NCBI GenBank assembly: GCA_029287275.1
Contig: JARFRL010000463.1
Location: 1 to 18,000 of the forward strand
Direction of reading: 5' to 3'
Length of the DNA: 18,000 bases
DNA from: Pontiella desulfatans
GTDB taxonomy: Bacteria > Verrucomicrobiota > Kiritimatiellia > Kiritimatiellales > Pontiellaceae
Shown: positions 7,343 through 15,849 of the stretch, in pieces
How positions within the stretch are numbered: position 1 is the first letter of the stretch
How the letters are laid out: every line of letters starts with the position of its first letter
Program-made: the position numbers and the translations under genes
The notes under the pieces: generated by a model
Databases searched by the model: none
The model's input: the letters and a program-made list of their open reading frames with translations, nothing else
What the model was told of the DNA's origin: nothing

Positions 7343-10218
7343 TACGGGAGGAACTCCAGCGTGACGATTTTCTTCTTCGTGATGTCAAGGGTGACCGCGC
7401 CATTGGCGTCCAGCGCCAGTTCTTCCGTTTCCAGCTCTTCGAGATCAACCAGGCGAGCCTTGCTCCACTTCGCGCCGGTATCCGCCGGGAGCGCGAAGTT
7501 CGCGGCCTGACGTTCCACCGGCGAAAGCGACGCGGGCGGAACCATGCCGCCGTTGAGCGAAACGGTGCCGCTCAGCGAGCCTTCGGTCGGATTGAACAGC
7601 CGGACAATCCAGCCCTCGCCCTCTTCGCTCTGTTTCACGGCGCTGACGTGCAACGACTCGTTTTCCACTTCGAGGAACGACTTGGCTTTCGGCAGTTTGC
7701 CGCCTTCGGACGGACCGATCTGGGCGGCGCGAACCGTGTGGTTGAAGCGCTCGGCTTGCTGCCAGACCCCCGCCTCTTCATGCGTTCCCGCGTACGGCAT
7801 GAATCCGTATTTGAAGGTGTGCGTTCCGAGACACTGCGAACCGTCGTCCTGCTCGCTGTAGTTGGTCACTTCCAGATTGGTGATGCAGATCCGCAGCGGG
7901 AAGCAGCGCAGCATGGTCAAGCTGAGGGTCTGATCGTCGTCATTATGCGTCTCATAGGCTTTCAGCCCCTCGTTCAGCAAGGCCACGCCGGCTTTTCCGT
8001 CTTCGAGAGCCACGAAACGGTCCATCGGGTTTTCGGTCTGAATGTCCTCGTCGTAACGACCCGGCTCCGGAAGATTGATGTCGCGTTTCACGACGTCGAA
8101 CGGAGTGGTGGCGATGGATTCCTTGGCGTCGACCTGGGTCGGGAAAGAAACCTGCAGGTAGTGATCCGCCGCGGTGTTTTCGATGGTGGTTTCGATTTCC
8201 ACCCACGGTTGACCTTTGCGCAGGGTCACCATGTTGACGATCTTGTACGGCACCCGGTCGGCGGCGCGGGTCTTCTCGTCGGCGGATCGACCGCGCGGCA
8301 ATTCCCAGTTGAGCTCCACGCGGTAGGTGGTAACCAGCTCACCGGCGATAATGCGGGACACGCGGGCGTTTTCGTTGAGCGTGGTGACCACTTCGTCGTA
8401 GGTGACGCTGACATGCTCCCACGGGTTGCCGATTTCGGAGCAATCGCGGAAGTAGCCGAGATCTTTCCAGCCACGGCCGGTTTTCTTGTCCGTTACGGAG
8501 AGCGTTCCGTTGGATTCGATGACCACGGAGAGGAATTCATTTTCCATACCATTGGTTTTGCCATGGATCGTCCGCGTCAGCGTGCGCTCTTTCGGGGAGT
8601 TGGAGGTCCATTTCGGACGGGTCTTCACGAAGAAGGTTTTGTATCCGGCGCCCGGCAGATCCGGCAGTTCCGCGAAGAAGCGCTGGCGCTCCATGGCCAT
8701 CATGTCGGCGGCGTCGTTCGGATTCTGAACCACGGTGTAGCGATCGACGGATTCGACGGCCTGGAACGGCAGCTCGTTGCCCTCTTCATCCGCGAGGCGG
8801 AAGTCGTAGGCCCCGAGCTCTTTCGGAATATCAACGACGAGCTCGGCGATCTCGGTGCGTTTTTGCGGAACCGCGTTCCACGCGACCACGGCGACGTCTT
8901 TTTTATCGCGGTCCGACATGTCGATGTTTCCGGCGATGTCTTTGAACGCCGTTTCCATCACGCAGGTGCTGATTTCGTCGGCCTGACGGTAGCGGAAGGT
9001 CATATCTTGCGGCACCACGTCACGGCTGCAGCATCCGATGGAGTCGTGGCCGTGGTTCTGCAGCAGCTGGTTCCAGGCCTGATCGAGGAATCCACGCGGA
9101 TAGGCGGCGCCGGCCATGGAGGCGAAGGTGGCCATCGGCTCGGCGTAGTCGCCCAACAGGCGCTCGGTACAGTAGTTCATCACTTTGATGTACATGTGCG
9201 CGGAGGTGATCCATCCATAGAGCACCGAAGAGGAGCCGTCGGTGTAGAAGTAGCGCATTTCGCCAACCGTTTTCGGCAGGTTCGGATCGTGCTCGTCAAC
9301 CACGCCTTTCTGGAAGGCGGTGAAGTCGCTGTGGAAAACGTCGGCTTTGCCTTCGAGCGCTTTGGCGCAGTCCTTGATCATCCGCGCTTCGCGGATGTCC
9401 GGGCAGGAGGAGTCGTGGCCGGCGGACCAGAAGCGGTGGCGGGTGGTCCACTCCGCGTCCTGCTCTTTCAGCGCCTGAATCGCGCGGTCGGCCACGTTTT
9501 CCTCGTGGTAGTTGAACTCGGGGCGGGCGTAGGTCATGTCGATTTCATTGAATTCGCCATCCGCCAGACGGAACGGGCCGTTGCCATTGCTCCAGGACGC
9601 TTCGCGGTTGTTTTCGTCTTCGCGGCCGAAGAAGACCGGACGCTGGACCACGTACCAGACGTTGTAGCGCGGGCGGCAGGCCAGGCGGGAACCAACGATC
9701 ACGGTTCCATCGGGAGATTCCCAAAGGAATTCCGAGTTCGGGGCCACTTCGGTGTTCACGCCGCGGTAGAAGGAGGCGAAGGGAATGCCGAAGCCTTTAT
9801 AGAGCTGCGGCATCTGGGAGAGCTGTCCCCAACCAAAGGGGGAGTAGCCGGTTTTGGTCACCGCGCCGAGCTCTTTGGCCTGTTTGTGCCCGAGAAGCAG
9901 GTTGCGGACGAGCGACTCGCCGCCCACGCAGAATTCGTCGGGAAGCACGAACCACGGGCCGACATTGAGACGGCCTTCTTTGATGAATTTAACAACCTGT
10001 CCGCGGCGTTCCGGCCGGATTTCGAGATAGTCCTGAATCGGGATGGTCTGGGAGTCCATGTGAAAGGAGGCGAACTCCGGTTCCTTTTCGAGGATATCGA
10101 GCAGCATGTCGATCATATAGACCAGCATGTGCCGAGTGCGCTGCATGGAGTAGCGCCACTCGCGGTCCCAATGCGTGTTTGAAATCCAATGGCATTGCGG
10201 TTTTGGTTGATCACTCAT
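7342..10218 (-). CDS. GH38 alpha-mannosidase homologue lacking the nucleophile Asp
   Basis: The protein has 958 residues and no signal peptide, so it is probably cytoplasmic. The ATG at 10218 has GGAG 6 nt upstream; a TTG three bases earlier is in frame but less well placed. The N-terminal GH38 domain is clear: the zinc motif THWDREW (15-21, His16 and Asp18), DSQTIPIQDYLEIRPE (55-70), GPWFVLPDEF (87-96), and NHGHDSIGCCS (388-398) with His391-Asp392. C-terminal beta domains follow from about residue 430. GH38 enzymes cleave alpha-mannosides with a nucleophilic Asp in a P-D-x-F-G block. Here the ungapped equivalent is GYSPFGWGQLSQMPQLY (124-140), with Phe128 at the Asp position. The flanking phrases align without indels, so a frameshift is unlikely. 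The protein may have lost or changed its activity. It lies 13 nt behind the HAD gene and overlaps the next sulfatase start. Confidence 0.9.
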   Translation of the reverse strand: MSDQPKPQCHWISNTHWDREWRYSMQRTRHMLVYMIDMLLDILEKEPEFASFHMDSQTIPIQDYLEIRPERRGQVVKFIKEGRLNVGPWFVLPDEFCVGGESLVRNLLLGHKQAKELGAVTKTGYSPFGWGQLSQMPQLYKGFGIPFASFYRGVNTEVAPNSEFLWESPDGTVIVGSRLACRPRYNVWYVVQRPVFFGREDENNREASWSNGNGPFRLADGEFNEIDMTYARPEFNYHEENVADRAIQALKEQDAEWTTRHRFWSAGHDSSCPDIREARMIKDCAKALEGKADVFHSDFTAFQKGVVDEHDPNLPKTVGEMRYFYTDGSSSVLYGWITSAHMYIKVMNYCTERLLGDYAEPMATFASMAGAAYPRGFLDQAWNQLLQNHGHDSIGCCSRDVVPQDMTFRYRQADEISTCVMETAFKDIAGNIDMSDRDKKDVAVVAWNAVPQKRTEIAELVVDIPKELGAYDFRLADEEGNELPFQAVESVDRYTVVQNPNDAADMMAMERQRFFAELPDLPGAGYKTFFVKTRPKWTSNSPKERTLTRTIHGKTNGMENEFLSVVIESNGTLSVTDKKTGRGWKDLGYFRDCSEIGNPWEHVSVTYDEVVTTLNENARVSRIIAGELVTTYRVELNWELPRGRSADEKTRAADRVPYKIVNMVTLRKGQPWVEIETTIENTAADHYLQVSFPTQVDAKESIATTPFDVVKRDINLPEPGRYDEDIQTENPMDRFVALEDGKAGVALLNEGLKAYETHNDDDQTLSLTMLRCFPLRICITNLEVTNYSEQDDGSQCLGTHTFKYGFMPYAGTHEEAGVWQQAERFNHTVRAAQIGPSEGGKLPKAKSFLEVENESLHVSAVKQSEEGEGWIVRLFNPTEGSLSGTVSLNGGMVPPASLSPVERQAANFALPADTGAKWSKARLVDLEELETEELALDANGAVTLDITKKKIVTLEFLP

Positions 10219-10231
10219 CAAACTCTCCTTT

Positions 10232-11218
10232 TTAAAGAATCACGCCCGCGATTTCGTCGAAGCTCTCACAATAGTGGCAGCACAGTTCCTGCGTTCCGCT
10301 TTCATAAATGTTTCCACCGCCGATGCCGATGGTCGGATATCCAGCCAGACGGATGGAGCAGACGCCCGCGCCGCTGTCTTCAATGCCCACCACCGAATTG
10401 CGATCCGCGAATTCGATGCCCAATCCCACGCGCGCGGTTTCAGAGTACAACCACGGATGGGGCTTCGGCGAAAGCTCGCCCAATGTTCCCGGGCTGCCTT
10501 TGCGAAGCGGGAATCCAGCGGTGATGATGGCGTCGTAGAATTCTTTGGGATCGCCCATGCCGAGCGTTTTGAACGCGTCGAGAATTTCCGGCCAGGCTTT
10601 TTCGTAGAGGCCGGAAGTGACCAACCCGATTTTGATCTCTTGTTCTTTCAGCTTGTAGAGAAATTCGGAAATGCCTTCGGTTGGCGTGAACGCGTTCGGC
10701 TTGCCGCGGCCTTCCATGATTTCGTTCATTTCAAAGTGCGTGTGCTCGAAGTAGAAATGACGCGCGTCCTCAACCGTCTTGTTGGGGCAATATTTCTGAC
10801 AACAGTAGGTCAAGTGCTCGGAAACACTGTGTCCGGAAACAAAGGGAATATCCGCTTCTTCCAACTCGAATTTGGGATTTTCCAGCAGGCTGGCCGTGGT
10901 TTTCTCGATAATCCAAATCCAGAAATCCTCGGAACGAACCGTGGTCCCGTCCAAATCCATCAGCACGGCCTTGATCGGCTTTTTCATGTCAACATCGTGA
11001 ATTGGATAATACGCGGGGTAGCCCATGCCAGACTTAACGAAAGCCAGCGACTTGTCCGCGAACCCGACGAACTCCACCTTGCCGTCACCCGTCGCGGAAA
11101 CGGACTGAACTCCGTCCACGCCCACTTTGAAATCGCCGTTGCTGGTTGCTTCCAACAAACTGAAGCCCGACTTGTCCGTAATGTCCCCGATATTCGGGAT
11201 GTTCACCAATGTGCTCAT
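10232..11218 (-). CDS. HAD-superfamily hydrolase (beta-phosphoglucomutase-like) with N-terminal extension
   Basis: The protein has 328 residues, starting at an ATG behind GGAGAAGAA. The HAD motifs are all present: motif I DLDGT (88-92, nucleophile Asp88, acid/base Asp90), motif II in GLVTSG, the Lys in SPKPHP, and motif IV GIEDSGAG. The helical cap lies between motifs I and II, as in subfamily I beta-phosphoglucomutase and phosphoglycolate phosphatase-like enzymes. About 80 residues precede motif I, which in this family normally starts within the first 10. That extension looks like a small beta-rich module (for example GDGKVEFVGFADKSLAF) and I do not recognise it. The enzyme probably dephosphorylates or isomerises a phosphosugar in the cytoplasm. 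The 13-nt gap to the GH38 gene supports a shared operon and a joint role in sugar processing. Confidence 0.85.
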   Translation of the reverse strand: MSTLVNIPNIGDITDKSGFSLLEATSNGDFKVGVDGVQSVSATGDGKVEFVGFADKSLAFVKSGMGYPAYYPIHDVDMKKPIKAVLMDLDGTTVRSEDFWIWIIEKTTASLLENPKFELEEADIPFVSGHSVSEHLTYCCQKYCPNKTVEDARHFYFEHTHFEMNEIMEGRGKPNAFTPTEGISEFLYKLKEQEIKIGLVTSGLYEKAWPEILDAFKTLGMGDPKEFYDAIITAGFPLRKGSPGTLGELSPKPHPWLYSETARVGLGIEFADRNSVVGIEDSGAGVCSIRLAGYPTIGIGGGNIYESGTQELCCHYCESFDEIAGVIL

Positions 11219-11239
11219 TTCTTCTCCATCCGATTTAGT

Positions 11240-11300
11240 TTAACAAAAAAGACACGCGGGCGACTTTGAACTCATACCCGGCGCCCCCGCCACCCATTAC
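11240..11300 (-). terminator. Possible weak terminator between the GH-A gene and the HAD gene
   Basis: The minus strand carries a GC-rich inverted repeat (GGCGGGGGCG with CGCCCGCG, imperfect) followed by GTGTCTTTTTTG. The stem is not clean and several pairings compete, so this may only attenuate read-through. Nothing else is seen in the 102-nt gap apart from the HAD ribosome binding site. Confidence 0.33.
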
Positions 11301-11320
11301 TTACTCACAACGAAATCCGA

Positions 11321-12577
11321 TCATAATCCGGTAGCGCTCCGGATCATATCCATCCAATAATCCCAGTTATCCTCGACAACCGCCATGGACGGTTTGGGAT
11401 TCCAATCCTTGTCATACACCGAAAAATGCGCCGGTTTGAAATCGCCCGGAACCACTTCTCCCTCAGGAACCGCGGGATCATCCAGGTCCGCCGCGACATC
11501 GACGAATTCCCAGCCGAACTGAGATCCGTTGCGAATCGTGTTGACCAACAATTCGTGCATCTCCTTCGCGTGATAATCCGTTCCATTGATCGTCATGTGC
11601 TCCGTGACGACCCAGTCGGCCCCCGTGAGCTCCATGGCCACCTTGACGCGTTGGTAGGCTTTCAGGTTCGGCGCGCGGTTTCCATAATGCCAATGCCAGT
11701 TGACCTGAAGGATGTCGATGGTCTTCAAGCCTTTCAGGAAGGCGATCGGATCCCCGCATCGATTCATCATCGTCGGTTCGTCGGCATCGAGATACTCACA
11801 CGCCACCCAGGCGTCGTCGCCGGCCACGGCGCGGAACGCTTTCGCGTCGTCGCTCACCCACTTCGCCAGCCACTCGGCGCGGAACTGATTCCACACCGGA
11901 TCGAAAACAAACTCCTGCGGAATTGGAAATTCAGCGGGGAAAGGCTGCGCGTCGGGATGATTCTCGGCCGTCCATTTTTCATACGCCCGGCGCGCTTCCA
12001 TGGAATAATCGAGCGACAAATCGCCCATGTACTGCGGCTCAACGGTGGTTTCGCAATAGAGGATTTTCGACATGTCCAGCTTCGAAGCCAGATCAGAGAT
12101 ATAGGAACGCGAAACGCGCAGGTAATCTTCCGAATACAGGGAAGGTACTTTCGACATATATCCGAACTCGACGTCCGATACCTGCTTGCCGTCCACGCCA
12201 ACCGCGATGCTTTCCGGATAGAGATCCCAGTATCCGTCCGGAATCTGACCGCCACCGACGCCATAGGTCTCGACGGACAGCGAAACGAAGATGCCGCGCG
12301 CGCAAATTTCGTCGATGAGACGTTTTAGCGGATCAAGATCCACATCCACCACCCCGTCGCCATCACGATCCATATGATGCCAGTAGCAATTCAGCTCCAA
12401 ACAGTTGTAATTCTTGGACTGAATCACGTCCAAATCCGCGATCAATCGCTCGACGTCTTCCTTGTCGCTAAAATCACGCAAAGGCTTGCCTATCTTAAGG
12501 AAACGATATTTACCCTCAACAAACAACCTGCCGTTCTTCAGTTGAACCTCAACCCCGTTTACTACCCGTGTCTTCAT
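11321..12577 (-). CDS. Putative clan GH-A TIM-barrel glycoside hydrolase with an EF-hand-like loop
   Basis: The protein has 418 residues and no signal peptide. The start at 12577 follows AGAAGG at about 9 nt. The order of elements resembles GH5/GH42/GH2-type barrels: early strand YNCLELNCYWHH (57-68), ARGIFVSLSVETYG (93-106), CETTVEP (175-181) where Glu176 or Glu180 may be the acid/base, DILQVNWHWHYGN (288-300), and DWVVTEHM (321-328) where Glu326 is a candidate nucleophile. DRDGDGVVDVDL (70-81) fits a calcium-binding EF-hand or dockerin-type loop, with Asp at positions 1, 3, 5 and 9. The closest GH family is not clear to me; beta-galactosidase-like (GH42) is one possibility. The lack of a signal peptide suggests it works on imported oligosaccharides. 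Upstream is a LacI-type operator, so it is probably the first gene of a sugar-responsive unit. Confidence 0.72.
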   Translation of the reverse strand: MKTRVVNGVEVQLKNGRLFVEGKYRFLKIGKPLRDFSDKEDVERLIADLDVIQSKNYNCLELNCYWHHMDRDGDGVVDVDLDPLKRLIDEICARGIFVSLSVETYGVGGGQIPDGYWDLYPESIAVGVDGKQVSDVEFGYMSKVPSLYSEDYLRVSRSYISDLASKLDMSKILYCETTVEPQYMGDLSLDYSMEARRAYEKWTAENHPDAQPFPAEFPIPQEFVFDPVWNQFRAEWLAKWVSDDAKAFRAVAGDDAWVACEYLDADEPTMMNRCGDPIAFLKGLKTIDILQVNWHWHYGNRAPNLKAYQRVKVAMELTGADWVVTEHMTINGTDYHAKEMHELLVNTIRNGSQFGWEFVDVAADLDDPAVPEGEVVPGDFKPAHFSVYDKDWNPKPSMAVVEDNWDYWMDMIRSATGL

Positions 12578-12616
12578 GTACCGCGCCCTTCTCTGTTAAA
12601 ATTGAAATAAAAGAGA

Positions 12617-12630
12617 GTGAAACGTTTTAC
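12617..12630 (-). promoter_or_regulatory. LacI/GalR-family operator upstream of the GH-A gene
   Basis: GTGAAACGTTTTAC is palindromic at 12 of 14 positions around a central CG, the usual layout of LacI/GalR-family operators. It lies 40 nt upstream of the ATG at 12577 and just downstream of the TTGACA boxes, where a bound repressor would block transcription. No regulator gene is in the window. Confidence 0.6.
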
Positions 12631-12636
12631 CTTCGC

Positions 12637-12656
12637 TGTCAAATATTTATTGTCAA
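12637..12656 (-). promoter_or_regulatory. Tandem TTGACA boxes, probable -35 region for the GH-A gene
   Basis: Two TTGACA hexamers on the minus strand (12656-12651 and 12642-12637) are separated by 8 AT-rich bases. Either could be the -35 box. No convincing TATAAT appears at 17 nt from either, so the exact start is uncertain. The operator directly downstream supports a regulated promoter here. Confidence 0.4.
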
Positions 12657-12731
12657 AATTGGAGATCACCCGGAAATTTTGCGCGAAACGAAACGATTTA
12701 ACGGGAGAGGAACGTCCCGAAGCCCGCTCAA

Positions 12732-12751
12732 CAGCTTGGCGCGCCTAGCTG
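12732..12751. promoter_or_regulatory. 20-bp near-perfect palindrome, function unknown
   Basis: CAGCTTGGCGCGCCTAGCTG is symmetrical except for one central T-T mismatch pair. It lies in the 267-nt gap between the GH-A gene and the first sulfatase. A second copy of one arm in inverse orientation (GCCAAGC, 12793-12799) occurs nearby. It has no T-tract, so it is not a typical terminator; a protein-binding site is possible. The rest of this gap holds the operator and -35 boxes and otherwise shows nothing I recognise. Confidence 0.3.
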
Positions 12752-12844
12752 CATCGCTCGAGACGGCCGAATCCGCTCCAACGCCAAACCTAGCCAAGCG
12801 CGCAATCCAAATCACGCGGGAGATTCACTACCCGTTTTTTGGCT

Positions 12845-14518
<1,674 letters not shown>

Positions 14519-14559
14519 CCAGAACCTTTCACGCGAATATATCCGCTCTTTAATTCGAT

Positions 14560-14580
14560 CGCGGCCCCAGGAAAGCCGCG
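14560..14580 (-). other. Hairpin in the leader of the first sulfatase
   Basis: CGCGGC and GCCGCG form a 6-bp stem with a 9-nt loop, 42 nt upstream of the sulfatase ATG. A TATATT sequence within 14533-14546 lies 17 nt before the start codon and could be a -10 box, but no good -35 matches it. The remaining sequence between 14519 and 14752 shows no gene. Confidence 0.3.
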
Positions 14581-14711
14581 CGTCATCCCGTCATGGAAAC
14601 GGGCCTCAAATAACAAACACCCTTCATAAATAACATGATTGAGGATGTTTACTCGATCCGAATTTTGAAAACTCGATTCCTTTGACATCAACGCGCTTCG
14701 GGAAAGAACCA

Positions 14712-14749
14712 GAAAACCGAACCGAGCTACTCGATTATTGTTTCTTCGG
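14712..14749 (-). terminator. Possible weak terminator after the MoeB/ThiF-like gene
   Basis: The minus strand has an outer CCGAA/TTCGG pairing and an inner CGAG-TAG-CTCG hairpin, followed by TTTTC. It begins directly after the stop codon at 14753. The stems are short, so the call is tentative. Confidence 0.35.
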
Positions 14750-14752
14750 GTC

Positions 14753-15469
14753 TTATGAACAAACAGGACAATCCGTGTCGCGATGAATCGGGACGACTTG
14801 CCAATTCATATCGGCGCCATCCCACAGCAACATTTCGTTCGCGAGGTTCGTTCCCATTCCAGTTAAGTATTTAATCGCTTCCATCGCTTGCAGGCCGCCC
14901 ATGACACCGGCCGCGGCGCCGACGATGGGTTTTGGAGAAAGCTCTGTTATTTTATCCGGAAGCAAACAACGCAGACAGGGTGTTATCGGGGTGTGTATGA
15001 ACGTCAACTGGCCATACATCGCCTGTACTCCGGCATGCACCAGCGGCGTGCCCGTATTCACGGCGAACTGATTCAAAACCAATCTGGACGCGTAGTTGTC
15101 AAGACAATCAACGACGATGTCGGAACCCGCGATCAATTCGTTAACGTTGCTGGCGTCGACTCGTTCTTCAAGCGCCTCAACATCTATTTCAGCGTTGAGT
15201 TTTGACACGCGCTTGAGCGCGGCGCGCGCTTTCGGTTCATCCAGTTCGTTTTCCGTGTACAAGACCTGTCGGTTCAAGTTCGATATCTCAACTCGATCGG
15301 AGTCGCAAATCCGAAGTTTTCCGATACCGGCGGCCGCCAGATAATGGATAACCGGAGCCCCTAAACCCCCTGCTCCGGCCACGAACACGGTTTTTTGGCT
15401 GAGCTTGTTTTGAGTGGATTCACCCCAACCTTCCAGCAACAGCTGCCGCTCGTATCGCGAAGCGTTCAC
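14753..15469 (-). CDS. MoeB/ThiF/HesA-family adenylyltransferase (E1-like)
   Basis: The protein has 238 residues and starts with GTG one base after the stop of the sulfur-carrier gene. The Rossmann ATP-binding motif is GAGGLG (32-37). Asp57, Asn65, Arg68, Gln69 and Lys80 match the catalytic set of MoeB and ThiF. DCLDN (121-125) is also conserved. Two CxxC pairs (Cys165/Cys168 and Cys234/Cys237) form the structural zinc site. There is no C-terminal rhodanese domain. Such enzymes adenylate the C-terminal glycine of MoaD or ThiS so that sulfur can be loaded. Adjacency to a Gly-Gly protein and an AOR gene argues for pterin-cofactor (MoeB-like) rather than thiamine use, and no thiamine genes are present. 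The sulfur donor must be encoded elsewhere. Confidence 0.9.
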   Translation of the reverse strand: MNASRYERQLLLEGWGESTQNKLSQKTVFVAGAGGLGAPVIHYLAAAGIGKLRICDSDRVEISNLNRQVLYTENELDEPKARAALKRVSKLNAEIDVEALEERVDASNVNELIAGSDIVVDCLDNYASRLVLNQFAVNTGTPLVHAGVQAMYGQLTFIHTPITPCLRCLLPDKITELSPKPIVGAAAGVMGGLQAMEAIKYLTGMGTNLANEMLLWDGADMNWQVVPIHRDTDCPVCS

Positions 15470-15470
15470 G

Positions 15471-15710
15471 TCAGCCCCCCATCGCCATGGGAAAAATTTT
15501 CAGAAAATCGTTATCGTTTAAAACGTAGTCCGCTTTTTCATTGGTGTCGTTCACGGTGAATACCTTGGGCGTGTCCACGGGCAGTTTGAGCAACGCGAGC
15601 AAATCATCAATGGTCGCCCCGTCGGCCATGTCCACCACCCATCCGGTTGATGGCGTATCCCGCGGAAGGAAATTTTTGAAATCAGAAAAGGCTTTAATCG
15701 TTATCTTCAT
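15471..15710 (-). CDS. MoaD/ThiS-family ubiquitin-like sulfur carrier
   Basis: The protein has 79 residues. It has the beta-grasp pattern (MKITIKAFSDFKNFLP at the N-terminus and a YVLNDNDFLKIFP strand near the end) and finishes in MGG, the diglycine that is adenylated and turned into a thiocarboxylate. The next gene encodes the matching E1-like enzyme and begins one base after this stop, so the pair is coupled. In the AOR setting it most likely supplies the dithiolene sulfur of the tungstopterin cofactor, as MoaD does for molybdopterin. A ThiS role is the alternative. The ribosome binding site is weak: GGAG lies about 15 nt upstream, with only GGA close to the ATG, which may keep expression low compared with AOR. 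Confidence 0.88.
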   Translation of the reverse strand: MKITIKAFSDFKNFLPRDTPSTGWVVDMADGATIDDLLALLKLPVDTPKVFTVNDTNEKADYVLNDNDFLKIFPMAMGG

Positions 15711-15770
15711 TTTCCGTGACCCATCTCCGTCCGTTTAGGTGCTCGTGTTATACCTGCTTATATATGAAGA

Positions 15771-15798
15771 AGCCCGGAAAAAAGATGATTTCCGGGCT
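15771..15798 (-). other. Second hairpin between AOR and the sulfur carrier
   Basis: On the minus strand, AGCCCGGAAA and TTTCCGGGCT form a perfect 10-bp stem with an 8-nt loop. The downstream sequence (TCTTCATATATA) has only a broken T-tract. It may be a second terminator, an mRNA-stabilising hairpin or a regulatory element for the sulfur-carrier gene. Confidence 0.55.
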
Positions 15799-15807
15799 GT
15801 GAAAACA

Positions 15808-15834
15808 CCATGGAGCCGCGAGGCGGCTCCATGG
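15808..15834 (-). terminator. Strong hairpin after AOR, probable terminator or attenuator
   Basis: CCATGGAGCCGC and GCGGCTCCATGG form a perfect 12-bp stem around a 3-nt loop, 16 nt past the AOR stop at 15850. The following minus-strand sequence is TGTTTTC, a modest T-tract. Partial termination would give much AOR and less MoaD/MoeB-like protein from one transcript. Confidence 0.6.
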
Positions 15835-15849
15835 CTCAACATCTCTCAA

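Noticed and set aside
5921..7510. A 529-codon open frame on the plus strand, opposite the second sulfatase
   Set aside because: Antisense shadow: the minus strand carries the full set of sulfatase motifs and a signal peptide, while this frame has none.
7648..10182. An 844-codon open frame on the plus strand, opposite the GH38 homologue
   Set aside because: It has no recognisable domain, reads as Arg/Val/Gly/His-rich sequence typical of the antisense of a GC-rich gene, and the opposite strand encodes clear GH38 motifs.
10219..10221. TTG start for the GH38 homologue
   Set aside because: The adjacent ATG at 10218 has better spacing from GGAG and is the commoner start codon.
12683..12702. A second LacI-type operator around GAAACGATTTAAC
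   Set aside because: Symmetry around the central CG is poor; only the inner AA/TT pairs match.
14533..14546. GCGAATATATCCGC as an operator
   Set aside because: It is a short AT-centred near-palindrome overlapping a possible -10 and the ribosome binding region; symmetry alone is not enough.
15711..15849. A Moco/Tuco riboswitch ahead of the sulfur-carrier gene
   Set aside because: Only two simple hairpins are visible; the multi-helix pattern of that class is not apparent by eye. A covariance-model search (RF01055) would decide.
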